NCBI GenBank assembly: GCA_964404165.1
Contig: CAYOIZ010000027.1
Span: 1 to 64,000 of the forward strand
Direction: 5' to 3'
Length of the DNA: 64,000 nucleotides
Source: DASYLJ01 sp964404165
Lineage (GTDB): Bacteria; Desulfobacterota; Binatia; DP-6
Part shown: in pieces, positions 17,008 to 25,757 of the stretch
How the letters are laid out: every line of letters starts with the position of its first letter
Position numbering within the stretch: the first letter of the stretch is position 1
Notes under the pieces: generated by a model
Told to the model about the DNA's origin: nothing
The model's database searches: none
What the model saw: only the letters and a program-made list of their open reading frames with translations
Program-made: the position numbers and the translations under genes

Positions 17008-17811
17008 CTAGGCGGCACGACGGAGCGGGCGAAGGCGTACGGACGGTGCCACCAGCGCCAGGCTCACGAAGCCGTGCGTCAGGCGGACGAGGTCACGCCG
17101 CGTGCGGCCGCTCGAGCGCAGCACGGGGCCGAACGTCAGCTCCGCACGCAGCGTCGGGCGGCCGAGCACGCGACGCAGAGACGCCATGAACGTCATGTCG
17201 CCGACGAACGCGGCGGCCGCCTCGCGCGTCCCGTCGGATCGACGATAGCGCACCGCGACCGCCTGCACCGGCGCGCCGGCGTCGACCGCCGCCTGCAGCA
17301 TCGCCGCGTGGAAGCGACCGACGGCGGCGCCGTCGGTCGTCGTGCCCTCGGGGAACACCACCACGCGCTCGCCCGCACGCAGCGCGGCGGCGACCTCGTC
17401 CTTCACGCGCGCGGCGTCGCGAAAGCTGCCACGACGGAGGAAGAGCGTGCCGAAGCCGCGCGCGATCGCGCCTGCCACCGGCCACGTCGCCACCTCGCTC
17501 TTGGCGACGTAGCGCGAGCCGGCGACGGCGTTCAGCGCGTAGACGTCGAGCCACGAGACGTGGTTCGCCACCACCAGCAGCGGACCGCCGGCGCTCGGCC
17601 CAGCCCCACGTACGACGACGTCGACACGGAGGCCGTGCAGCGTCCGCACCGCCCGGCGCTGCACCAGCCGCGCGCGACCGGCCGCATCGAGCCGGGGCGC
17701 CACCAGCACCGCCCCGCACCACGCGACGACCGACTGCGCGACGAACCGCGCCGCGCGCCCGATGCGCACCACGGGTGCCGTCTCAGGCGGCGCGGAGGAG
17801 TCGATTCGCAT
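17008..17811 (-). CDS. olsA: ornithine-lipid O-acyltransferase (PlsC-like)
   Basis: A 267-residue PlsC-family acyltransferase. The catalytic motif is NHVSWLDV (NHxxxxD), the substrate-binding motif is FPEGTTTDG, and GFGTLFLRRG precedes it. One N-terminal hydrophobic segment (about 22-40) suggests membrane association. By itself it could be a lysophosphatidate acyltransferase. The preceding gene, which overlaps it by 29 nt, is an OlsB-type N-acyltransferase, so this enzyme most likely adds the second acyl chain to lyso-ornithine lipid, a phosphorus-free membrane lipid. Confidence 0.88.
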   Translation of the reverse strand: MRIDSSAPPETAPVVRIGRAARFVAQSVVAWCGAVLVAPRLDAAGRARLVQRRAVRTLHGLRVDVVVRGAGPSAGGPLLVVANHVSWLDVYALNAVAGSRYVAKSEVATWPVAGAIARGFGTLFLRRGSFRDAARVKDEVAAALRAGERVVVFPEGTTTDGAAVGRFHAAMLQAAVDAGAPVQAVAVRYRRSDGTREAAAAFVGDMTFMASLRRVLGRPTLRAELTFGPVLRSSGRTRRDLVRLTHGFVSLALVAPSVRLRPLRRAA

Positions 17812-18523
17812 GGCGTTGGCTCAGGCGGTCCATCGGCAACAGCATCAGGAGATCGGCGGTGTCGAAGTCGACGTCCCAGGCGGGATCGCCGCAGATGTAC
17901 GCGCCGAGCCGCAGATAGCCCTTCAGCAGCGGCGGGACGGCGGCTTCGTCGGTGGGCGCGCGATGGAGCGGCAGCGGGTGGCGCGGGAACACCCGCCACT
18001 CCGGCGGGCAGAGATGCTCGCGTCGCAGTCGGCGGCAGAGCGCTGCGACGGCCGGGCCTCCCTCGGCGAGCCCGATGCTGGCGCACCCGATCACGTGGCG
18101 ATGGTTCCCCGCCGTCAGGTAGCGCAGCAGGCCGCTCCAGAGGAGCGCGATGACGCCACCGGTCCGGTACGCCGGATCGACACACGCCCGGCCGATCTCG
18201 ACGAGGCCGCCGCCCAGGGCCAGAACCCGCGTGAGGTGGAACTCGTGCTCGGCATAGAATCCGCCGGCGGCACGGGCGCGCGCGGCGGTGAGGATGCGGT
18301 AGGTGCCGATGACGCGGTCCGCGCGGACGTCGCGCACGAGGAGATGATCGCAGTGCTCGTCGAACCGATCGGCGTCGAGGCCGTTCGCCGTGGGGCCGAT
18401 GCGGGCCCCGAGCTCGTCGACGAAGACGCGGTAGCGCAACGCCTGCGCCGCGCGGACGTCGCCGTCGGACCGGGCGAGGTGGACCTCCAACAGGGGGTCG
18501 GGGAGCGTGTCGGCGTGTCGCAT
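17783..18523 (-). CDS. olsB: ornithine N-acyltransferase, first step of ornithine lipid synthesis
   Basis: A 246-residue member of the GNAT-like OlsB/hemolysin-associated acyltransferase family. Typical motifs are AQALRYRVFVDELGA at the start, DEHCDHLLVRD, VIGTYRILT, EIGRACVDPAYRTGGVIALLW (read as EIGRACVDP and RTGGVIALLW), and LKGYLRLGAYICGDPAWD near the C-terminus, where the family ends in L-K-x-Y-L-R-L-G-A. It transfers a 3-hydroxyacyl group from ACP to ornithine. A clear GGAGG precedes the ATG. Upstream, divergent citrate synthase begins 134 bp away. Confidence 0.9.
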   Translation of the reverse strand: MRHADTLPDPLLEVHLARSDGDVRAAQALRYRVFVDELGARIGPTANGLDADRFDEHCDHLLVRDVRADRVIGTYRILTAARARAAGGFYAEHEFHLTRVLALGGGLVEIGRACVDPAYRTGGVIALLWSGLLRYLTAGNHRHVIGCASIGLAEGGPAVAALCRRLRREHLCPPEWRVFPRHPLPLHRAPTDEAAVPPLLKGYLRLGAYICGDPAWDVDFDTADLLMLLPMDRLSQRHANRLLRAA

Positions 18524-18657
18524 GAGTACGCCTCCTTCGCTCGTGCAGGATGACCACCCCCGGTTACGGGGCGGTGATCGGGACGCTATCGGATCGCGAA
18601 TTCGGGCCCGGTGCGCGCTGCTTTGTACTGTCCCGACGCCAGAGTATGGTGGGAGCC

Positions 18658-19986
<1,329 letters not shown>

Positions 19987-19992
19987 TCTGAC

Positions 19993-20022
19993 CGCCCGCG
20001 CCGCCGAGCGGCGGCGCGGGCG
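19993..20022. terminator. 13-bp perfect hairpin after citrate synthase
   Basis: CGCCCGCGCCGCC (19993-20005) pairs with GGCGGCGCGGGCG (20010-20022) around a 4-nt loop, 6 nt after the gltA stop. There is no T run on either side. The position strongly suggests transcription termination or 3'-end protection between gltA and the symporter gene. Confidence 0.7.
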
Positions 20023-20042
20023 AGCTCCGAGGGGTGGTGGGG

Positions 20043-21368
20043 ATGGGGGCATGGCTCGAGTGGCTGAGCGGTGTGGTGTGGGGACCGCCGCTCCTGATCC
20101 TCCTCTGCGGCACGCACCTGTATCTGACGGTGCGGCTCCGGCTCATCCAGCGGTTCGTCGGCCGCGGCATCCGGCTCTCGCTGCAGCGCGACGCCGAGGG
20201 CGTGGGCGACGTCAGCCAGTTCGGCGCGCTCACCACGGCGCTGGCGGCGACCATCGGCACCGGCAACATCGTCGGGGTCGCGACGGCGGTGGCGGCGGGC
20301 GGGCCGGGCGCCGTCCTCTGGATGTGGCTCACCGGCGTCTTCGGCATCGCCACCAAGTACGCCGAGGCGCTGCTCGCGGTGAAGTATCGTATCCACACAC
20401 CGACGGGCATGGCGGGCGGCCCGATGTACGTCCTCGAGCGTGGCATGGGCATGCGTTGGCTCGGCCTGGTGTTCGCGGCGCTCACCTCGGTGGCGGCGTT
20501 CGGCATCGGCAACATGGTGCAGGCCAACTCCATCGCGACGCTCCTCCACACCACGATGTCGGTGCCCCCATGGGCGAGCGGCGCCGTGATGACGGCGATC
20601 ACCGCGCTCGTCATCCTCGGCGGCATCCAGTCGATCGCCCGCGTGTGCGAGCTGCTGGTGCCGTTCATGGCGATCTTCTACGTCGCCGGCTGCTTCATCC
20701 TGCTCGTGATGCACGCGAGCCTCATTCCGGACACGCTCTCGCTCATCGTCGGCTCGGCGTTCACGGGGCAGGCCGCCATCGGCGGGTTCATGGGCGCCGG
20801 CATGAAGGAGGCCATCCGCTTCGGCGTCGCGCGCGGGCTGTTCTCGAACGAGTCCGGGCTCGGCAGCGCGCCGATCGTCGCGGCGGCGGCGCAGACGCGC
20901 AATCCGGTTCGCCAGGCGCTGGTGTCGTCGACGGGCACCTTCTGGGACACGGTCGTCGTCTGCGCCATGACGGGGCTCGTCGTCGTCAACTCGGGGCGCT
21001 GGACCGAGGGCCTCAAGGGCGCCGAGCTCACGCACGCCGCGTTCGACGATCTCGGCGTCGTGGGGCCCATCGTGCTCACCATCGGCCTGCTGACGTTCGT
21101 GTTCTCGACGATCCTCGGGTGGTCGTACTACGGCGAGAAGGCGGTCGAGTATCTGATCGGGCCGGCGGCCGTCACCCCGTACCGCTGGCTCTGGGTGGCC
21201 GCCGTCATGGTGGGCTCGACGGCGACGCTGCCGGCAGTGTGGGCGTTCGCGGACGTCGCCAACGGCCTGATGGCCGTGCCGAACCTGATCACGTTGATCG
21301 CACTGACGGGCGTCATCGTCGACGAGACGCGTCGCGATCTGTGGGACGCACCGGACGACTCCCGCTAG
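20043..21368 (+). CDS. sodium:alanine/glycine symporter (AGCS family)
   Basis: A 441-residue inner-membrane transporter with about 11 hydrophobic helices. The family signature is TALAATIGTGNIVGVATAVAAG (read as IGTGNIVGVATA) followed by GPGAVLWMWLTGVFGIATKY, and GLFSNESGLGSAPIVAAAA in the middle. It imports alanine or glycine with sodium. An ATG with GAGGGG about nine nt upstream was chosen; two in-frame GTG codons lie just before it. It is separated from gltA by the strong hairpin, so independent expression is likely. Confidence 0.95.
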   Translation: MGAWLEWLSGVVWGPPLLILLCGTHLYLTVRLRLIQRFVGRGIRLSLQRDAEGVGDVSQFGALTTALAATIGTGNIVGVATAVAAGGPGAVLWMWLTGVFGIATKYAEALLAVKYRIHTPTGMAGGPMYVLERGMGMRWLGLVFAALTSVAAFGIGNMVQANSIATLLHTTMSVPPWASGAVMTAITALVILGGIQSIARVCELLVPFMAIFYVAGCFILLVMHASLIPDTLSLIVGSAFTGQAAIGGFMGAGMKEAIRFGVARGLFSNESGLGSAPIVAAAAQTRNPVRQALVSSTGTFWDTVVVCAMTGLVVVNSGRWTEGLKGAELTHAAFDDLGVVGPIVLTIGLLTFVFSTILGWSYYGEKAVEYLIGPAAVTPYRWLWVAAVMVGSTATLPAVWAFADVANGLMAVPNLITLIALTGVIVDETRRDLWDAPDDSR

Positions 21369-21413
21369 GTTTCTCCTCGACTTCTCGCTCCCGGCGAGGC
21401 TATGGTCCGCGGC

Positions 21414-22583
21414 ATGCGCCGACGCGATTTCCTCCGTCTGACCACCATCGGCATGGCCTCGGGCGCCGTGCTCGGCTCGTCGATCTGGCGGCACGCGCTG
21501 GCGGCCACGCCGGGGCAGACGGGCCCCGGCCCGTACGGGCCGCTGCTCGCTCCCGACGCCAACGGCATCCAGCTCCCGGCCGGGTTCGCGTCGCGCGAGC
21601 TGGCGCGCGGCGGACAAGTGGTTCCGGGCACCAGCTACACGTGGCCCATCTTCCCGGACGGCGGCGCGACGTTCCGCGCACCGGGCGGGTGGATCTACGC
21701 CGAGAACAGCGAGTGGGCTCCGCCGGCGGGCGGCGGCGTCAGCGCGCTCCGCTTCGACCACGGCGGCAACGTCATCGACGCCTACAGCATCTGCACGGGC
21801 ACCATCATCAACTGCGCCGGCGGTCCGACGCCCTGGGGCACCTGGCTCACGTGCGAGGAGTTCGCGTCGGGTCACGTCTGGGAATGCGATCCACGCGGCG
21901 ACGTGCCGGCGCAGAAGCGTCCCGCGCTCGGGACGTTCAAGCACGAGGCGGTCGCCGTCGACTCGCGTCGCAAGCAGCTCTACCTCACCGAGGACGAGGG
22001 CGACGGCCGCTTCTATCGCTTCACGCCGAACAAGTGGCGCCACCTCGAGGCGGGCGGCGTCCTCGAGGTCGCGCAGGTGGCGCCGTCGGGCGCGGTGACG
22101 TGGCTGCCGGTTCCCGACCCGAACCCCGTGCTTCCGGCCGGCACGCCCACACGCCAGCAGGTGCCCGCCAGCACACCCTTCGCGGGCGGCGAGGGCATCG
22201 TCTACAGCCAGAAGCACATCTACTTCACGACGAAGGGCAACAACCGCGTCTGGGACTACGATCCCACCACGCAGATGCTCACCGTGCTGTACGATCGCGC
22301 CCTCGACGCCGGCATGACGCTCGGCGGTGTCGACAACATCACCGCGTCGCGTGGCGGTGACCTGATGGTCGCCGAGGACGGCGACAACCTCGAGGTCGTG
22401 CTGATCACGCCCGGCGGGGTCGTCTCACCGCTGCTGCGGGTCACCGGGCAGGCGGGCTCGGAGGTCGCGGGGCCGGCGTTCGACCCGTCGGGCCGGCGCT
22501 TCTACTTCAGCTCGCAGCGCGGCAACGGCAACGGCATCACCTACGAGATCACCGGCCCGTTCCGGAAGCGCGCCAAGGGCTGA
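21414..22583 (+). CDS. Tat-exported PhoX-like (DUF839) protein
   Basis: A 389-residue protein with a twin-arginine signal (MRRRDFLRLTTIGMASGAV), so it is probably folded with a cofactor before export. The body matches PhoX/DUF839 proteins: GPLLAPDANGIQLPAGF, TPWGTWLTCEE, FKHEAVAVD, YLTEDEGDGRFYRFTP and NITASRGGDLMVAEDGDN. The E-D and D-N rich loops are where PhoX binds calcium and iron. PhoX members are alkaline phosphatases, while other family members are uncharacterised, so phosphatase activity is possible but unproven. An alternative ATG lies 12 nt upstream. Confidence 0.88.
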   Translation: MRRRDFLRLTTIGMASGAVLGSSIWRHALAATPGQTGPGPYGPLLAPDANGIQLPAGFASRELARGGQVVPGTSYTWPIFPDGGATFRAPGGWIYAENSEWAPPAGGGVSALRFDHGGNVIDAYSICTGTIINCAGGPTPWGTWLTCEEFASGHVWECDPRGDVPAQKRPALGTFKHEAVAVDSRRKQLYLTEDEGDGRFYRFTPNKWRHLEAGGVLEVAQVAPSGAVTWLPVPDPNPVLPAGTPTRQQVPASTPFAGGEGIVYSQKHIYFTTKGNNRVWDYDPTTQMLTVLYDRALDAGMTLGGVDNITASRGGDLMVAEDGDNLEVVLITPGGVVSPLLRVTGQAGSEVAGPAFDPSGRRFYFSSQRGNGNGITYEITGPFRKRAKG

Positions 22584-22587
22584 GTCG

Positions 22588-22902
22588 TCAGGGGGCGACC
22601 GTCTGCCCGAGCTTGCCGCTGACGACCTCGGCGATGCGCGCCAGCAGGTCGTGGCCGTCGCGGTCGTCGACCCAGGCCTCCTCGAGCGGATCCCAGTTGT
22701 AGTGCCAGGCGCGGGCGCCGGCGGCGAACCAGATCTGGCTCGCGGCCGACTGCCGGTTCAGGACGAACCGGGTGCCGTCCTCGAACTCCATGGTGACGAG
22801 GCCGTCGGCCGACGTGATGTCGATGTCCTCGAACCGATCGAGCCAGCGCGCGACCCGCTCCAGGCAGGTCTCGACGGCCCGATAGTACTGCTGGGCGTCC
22901 AT
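22588..22902 (-). CDS. cyaY: frataxin-like iron donor protein
   Basis: A 104-residue protein matching CyaY over its full length: an acidic first helix (YYRAVETCLERVARWLDRF), then the sheet strands LVTMEFEDGTRFVLNRQ, ASQIWFAAGARAWHYNW and a C-terminal helix. It binds iron and regulates Fe-S cluster assembly on IscU/IscS in the cytoplasm; no isc or suf genes are in the window. It is convergent with the PhoX-like gene (4-bp gap) and divergent from the coiled-coil gene at 22952. Confidence 0.9.
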   Translation of the reverse strand: MDAQQYYRAVETCLERVARWLDRFEDIDITSADGLVTMEFEDGTRFVLNRQSAASQIWFAAGARAWHYNWDPLEEAWVDDRDGHDLLARIAEVVSGKLGQTVAP

Positions 22903-22951
22903 GGACGCGCACACTAGCCGCAGCCGTCGGCGCTTGCTATCCCAGGCCCCC

Positions 22952-23200
22952 ATGTCGGACGACGAAGCATCGGAGCTCGAGCGCCTGCGGGCGGAGAACG
23001 CACGTCTCAAGAGCGCACAGACCCGTGGGATCAGCCTCAAGGTCAGCGAGAAGGGCGGCCTCTCGGTCTACGGCCTCGGCCGCTTTCCCGTCACGCTCTA
23101 CAAGGAGCAGTGGACCAAGCTGCTCGACATGGCGGACGAGATTCGCGCCTTCCTCAAAGACAACGACGCCACGCTGAAGGCGAAGGAGCCCGGCAAATGA
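22952..23200 (+). CDS. small coiled-coil protein coupled to an acyl-CoA dehydrogenase
   Basis: An 82-residue protein. Residues 5-20 (ASELERLRAENARLK) form a short leucine-zipper-like coiled coil; the rest carries KVSEKGGLSVYGLGRFPVTLY and a C-terminal helix (WTKLLDMADEIRAFLKDND). Its stop overlaps the start of the acyl-CoA dehydrogenase (ATGA), so the two are made together. The family has no function I know. The amphipathic ends suggest a small oligomeric partner of the enzyme. Confidence 0.75.
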   Translation: MSDDEASELERLRAENARLKSAQTRGISLKVSEKGGLSVYGLGRFPVTLYKEQWTKLLDMADEIRAFLKDNDATLKAKEPGK

Positions 23201-24426
23201 TCGAGTGGAGCGAGCAGCACCTGATGATCCGCGACATGATGCGGCGGTTCATCGACGCGGAGATCCGTCCCAACCTGGAAGCGCTCGAGCACGGCGACCT
23301 GCCGCCGTACGACATCCTGCGCAAGCTCATGCAGAACTTCGGGCTCGACGAGATGGCCCGCCAGCGCTTCGCGAAGCAGATCGCGCGCGAGAAGGCCGGC
23401 ACCACGCCCGCCGACGCCGTGCGCGAGGAACATCGCGGCGAGGGTGGCGACGTCGGCATGCAGATCATCCCCATCATCGAGCTGTGTCGCTGGTGCCCGG
23501 GCATGGTCACGGCGATGGGCGTCAGCGTCGGCCTCACCGGTGCGGCCATCATGTCGAAGGGGACGACGGCGCAGAAGGAGCGCTGGGCCCTCCCCGTCCT
23601 GACGCTCGAGAAGATCGGCGCCTGGGCCATCACCGAGCCCGGCTCGGGCTCGGACGCGTTCGGCGGCATGAAGTCGACGGCGCGTCGCGACGGCGACGGC
23701 TACGTCCTGAACGGCTCGAAGACGTTCATCACCAACGGCCCGTACGCCGACACCATCATCTTCATCTGCAAGCTCGACGACGGCAGCGGCACCGCCCCGA
23801 AGGACCGCAAGGTCCTGAGCTTCGTCCTCGACCGCGGCATGCCGGGGCTGACGCAGTCGGCGCCGATGCGCAAGATGGGCATGCATTCGTCGCCCACGGG
23901 CGAGCTGTTCCTCGAGGACGTCCGCGTCGGCCGTGATCGTCTCATCGGCGAGACCGAGAACGTCCCCGATCGCTCGGGCGCCAAGGCGACGTTCAACATG
24001 GAGCGCTCGGGCGTCGCGGCGATGGCACTCGGCATCACCCAGCAGTGCCTGCAGCTCTGCGTCGAGTACGCCAAGACGCGCGTCCAGTTCGGCCGGCCCA
24101 TCGGCGAGTTCCAGCTGATCCAGCTGAAGCTCGCGAAGATGGAGGTCGCCCGCATGAACCTCCAGAACCTGGTGTTCCGGCAGATCGAGATGTCGGCCCA
24201 CGGCAAGTCGCTGAGCTTCGCCGAGGCGTCCGCGTGCAAGCTGTACGCGGCGCAGACGGCGATGGACGTGGCCCTCGAGGCGGTGCAGCTCTTCGGCGGC
24301 AACGGCTACATGGCCGAGTTCCAGGTCGAGCAGCTCTGCCGCGACGCCAAGGTGCTGCAGATCTATGGCGGCACCGACGAGATCCAGGTCTCGCAGATCG
24401 CGCGCAGTCTGCTCGCCGAGCAATAG
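23197..24426 (+). CDS. acyl-CoA dehydrogenase (helix-G glutamate type)
   Basis: A 409-residue FAD flavoprotein that oxidises acyl-CoA to enoyl-CoA and passes electrons to ETF. Family motifs: WAITEPGSGSDAFGG (flavin and substrate loop), KTFITNGPYAD, VEYAKTRVQFGRPIGEFQ and QLFGGNGYMAEFQVEQLCRD. The usual catalytic Glu of Y-E-G-T is Gly here (IYGGTDEIQ, about residue 391). Instead NMERSG (Glu near 269) occupies the helix-G site used by isovaleryl-CoA and long-chain acyl-CoA dehydrogenases. So it should be active, on long or branched substrates. An inserted region around residues 70-90 (GTTPADAVREEHRGEGG) lengthens the N-terminal domain. Confidence 0.95.
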   Translation: MIEWSEQHLMIRDMMRRFIDAEIRPNLEALEHGDLPPYDILRKLMQNFGLDEMARQRFAKQIAREKAGTTPADAVREEHRGEGGDVGMQIIPIIELCRWCPGMVTAMGVSVGLTGAAIMSKGTTAQKERWALPVLTLEKIGAWAITEPGSGSDAFGGMKSTARRDGDGYVLNGSKTFITNGPYADTIIFICKLDDGSGTAPKDRKVLSFVLDRGMPGLTQSAPMRKMGMHSSPTGELFLEDVRVGRDRLIGETENVPDRSGAKATFNMERSGVAAMALGITQQCLQLCVEYAKTRVQFGRPIGEFQLIQLKLAKMEVARMNLQNLVFRQIEMSAHGKSLSFAEASACKLYAAQTAMDVALEAVQLFGGNGYMAEFQVEQLCRDAKVLQIYGGTDEIQVSQIARSLLAEQ

Positions 24427-24438
24427 GGGACGACGAGG

Positions 24439-24753
24439 TCAGCGCGTGTCGTCGTCGTTCTTCTGCTCGTAGATGTCCTTGCTGGCCTCGTTCTGCTTCT
24501 GCTGGATCTGACGGCGCTCCTGCGGCGTGACGACGCCACCGTCGCGTGCGTCCTGGCGCTCGTTGGCGATGTCACGCTGCTGGGCGCGCAGATCCTGCGC
24601 CTCCTTCGGCGTCAGGTCGCCGGTCTTCACGCCCTGCTGGATGCGGTCCTGCTGCCGATTCTGCGTCGCCGCAGGGCCGGCCGGACCGAGCGAACGGCCG
24701 CTGCACGCGGCCAGCATCGTGGTGGCAACCGCCACCGTGATCATGCCTCTCAT
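24439..24753 (-). CDS. small lipoprotein with helical repeats
   Basis: A 104-residue lipoprotein with signal MRGMITVAVATTMLAAC; the lipobox is LAAC. The mature part is charged and helical, with two related units: RIQQGVKTGDLTPKEAQDLR and RQDARDGGVVTPQERRQIQQ. Each has a G-x-L/V-T-P-x-E turn that resembles an EF-hand-like or helix-turn-helix repeat. The tail is acidic (NDDDTR). Nothing indicates an enzyme. A second ATG 9 nt downstream is an alternative start with better spacing to AAAGG. Confidence 0.75.
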   Translation of the reverse strand: MRGMITVAVATTMLAACSGRSLGPAGPAATQNRQQDRIQQGVKTGDLTPKEAQDLRAQQRDIANERQDARDGGVVTPQERRQIQQKQNEASKDIYEQKNDDDTR

Positions 24754-24830
24754 GCCTTTCTCGGCTAACACGTGGACGGAATCGCGGAAGCCCTCTTGAC
24801 TGCGATCGATCCGACGGTGACGAGGGACAC

Positions 24831-25337
24831 ATGAAGACGCTCGCACTCGTCGCCGCCCTCGCCATCTCGCCACTCCTCGCGCATGCGGCGCTCCTCGAAC
24901 CGGGTGCGCCGTTTCCGACGTGGAGCCTGCGCGACCAGACCGGCGCGGTGGTCACGTCGCAGAGTCTCGCCGGCAAGTCGTACCTGCTGTGGTTCTATCC
25001 CAGGGCCCAGACACCGGGCTGCACGGCCGAGGGTCAGGGTCTGCGCGACAACTTCCCCGCCTTCCAGGAGAAGGGCGTGGAGGTCCTGGGCGTCTCCTTC
25101 GACGATCCGGCCGCGAACGCGAAGTTCGTCGCCGCCGAGAAGTTCCCCTTCCGTCTCCTCTCCGACAGCGACCGCACCCTGGCCACCGCCGTCGGCGCCG
25201 CCGACTCGAAGGACCAGGCCACCGCCCGCCGCATCTCCTACCTCGTCGGCCCCGACGGCACGGTGAGAGCGACGTACGGCACGGTGACCCCAGCGACCCA
25301 CGCCACCGACGTCCTCGGCGGCATGAAGGACCAGTGA
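24831..25337 (+). CDS. exported peroxiredoxin (BCP/PrxQ-like)
   Basis: A 168-residue protein with signal peptide MKTLALVAALAISPLLAHA, so it acts in the periplasm. The AhpC/TSA fold is clear: PGAPFPTWSLRDQTG, YLLWFYPRAQTPGCTAEGQGLRD with the peroxidatic Cys at about residue 64, then VLGVSFDDPAANAKF and YLVGPDGTVRATYG. BCP/PrxQ proteins often have a resolving Cys five residues after the first; here that position is not Cys and there is no other Cys, so it should work as a one-Cys enzyme. It reduces peroxides, complementing catalase. Confidence 0.93.
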   Translation: MKTLALVAALAISPLLAHAALLEPGAPFPTWSLRDQTGAVVTSQSLAGKSYLLWFYPRAQTPGCTAEGQGLRDNFPAFQEKGVEVLGVSFDDPAANAKFVAAEKFPFRLLSDSDRTLATAVGAADSKDQATARRISYLVGPDGTVRATYGTVTPATHATDVLGGMKDQ

Positions 25338-25576
25338 TGCCGACGGAGCTGGTGATCGCCCGCACCGAGACCGGCACCGAAGACCGCTACCTCCTCACGG
25401 TGGAGCAGGCCGGCACGAACTGGACGAGCACTCTCACTCGCGTGGCTGCCGACGGCACGCCTGAATCGGCGAGCGTCGCGCCGAGATTCTACGGCCTCAC
25501 CCAAGACCAGGCCCGCCGCCGCATGCTCCAGATCCTCGACCCCGACTACGAAGAGATCGAATCGCACCCCGCCTGA
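25337..25576 (+). CDS. small conserved protein of unknown function
   Basis: A 79-residue cytoplasmic protein whose ATG overlaps the peroxiredoxin stop by one base (TGATG), so it is translationally coupled. It has an early beta hairpin (RYLLTVEQAGTNWTSTLTRV) and a C-terminal helix (TQDQARRRMLQIL) followed by an acidic tail (DPDYEEIE). I do not recognise a family. The coupling suggests, but does not show, a role linked to peroxide handling. Confidence 0.65.
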   Translation: MPTELVIARTETGTEDRYLLTVEQAGTNWTSTLTRVAADGTPESASVAPRFYGLTQDQARRRMLQILDPDYEEIESHPA

Positions 25577-25605
25577 GACAATAGCGAGGCGCTAGCCCGT
25601 CACAT

Positions 25606-25752
25606 GGGGGGCGTGCGGCGCGGTGGCTCGCGGGGGCCCGCCGAGCGAGCGCGTCGTGAGCACGCGGGTGGGGAAAGGGGGCGGCGTGGTGCCGTGCGAA
25701 CGCCGCGCGCAGCCGGCGGGCCCCCGCGAAGCCACCGCGCCGCACGCCCCCC
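25606..25752. repeat. long inverted repeat (38/39-nt arms) between convergent genes
   Basis: The arms 25606-25643 and 25714-25752 are reverse complements except for a single extra base in the right arm. They start with GGGGGGCGTGCGGCGCGG and end with GGGGGCCCGCCG on the left strand. A 70-nt loop, itself GC-rich, separates them. The structure fills nearly the whole gap between the rightward 79-residue gene and the leftward acyl-CoA dehydrogenase. It may be a bidirectional terminator or a miniature inverted-repeat element. Confidence 0.85.
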
Positions 25753-25757
25753 GACCG

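Noticed and set aside
18548..18575. GTAACC upstream of olsB as a third ECF promoter
   Set aside because: The nearest CG-containing -10 candidate (CGAG) is 18 nt away, outside the 15-16 nt seen at the other two sites.
23197..24426. Loss of catalytic Glu making the acyl-CoA dehydrogenase inactive
   Set aside because: The helix-G Glu in NMER fits the alternative site used by long-chain and isovaleryl-CoA dehydrogenases, so an active enzyme is expected.
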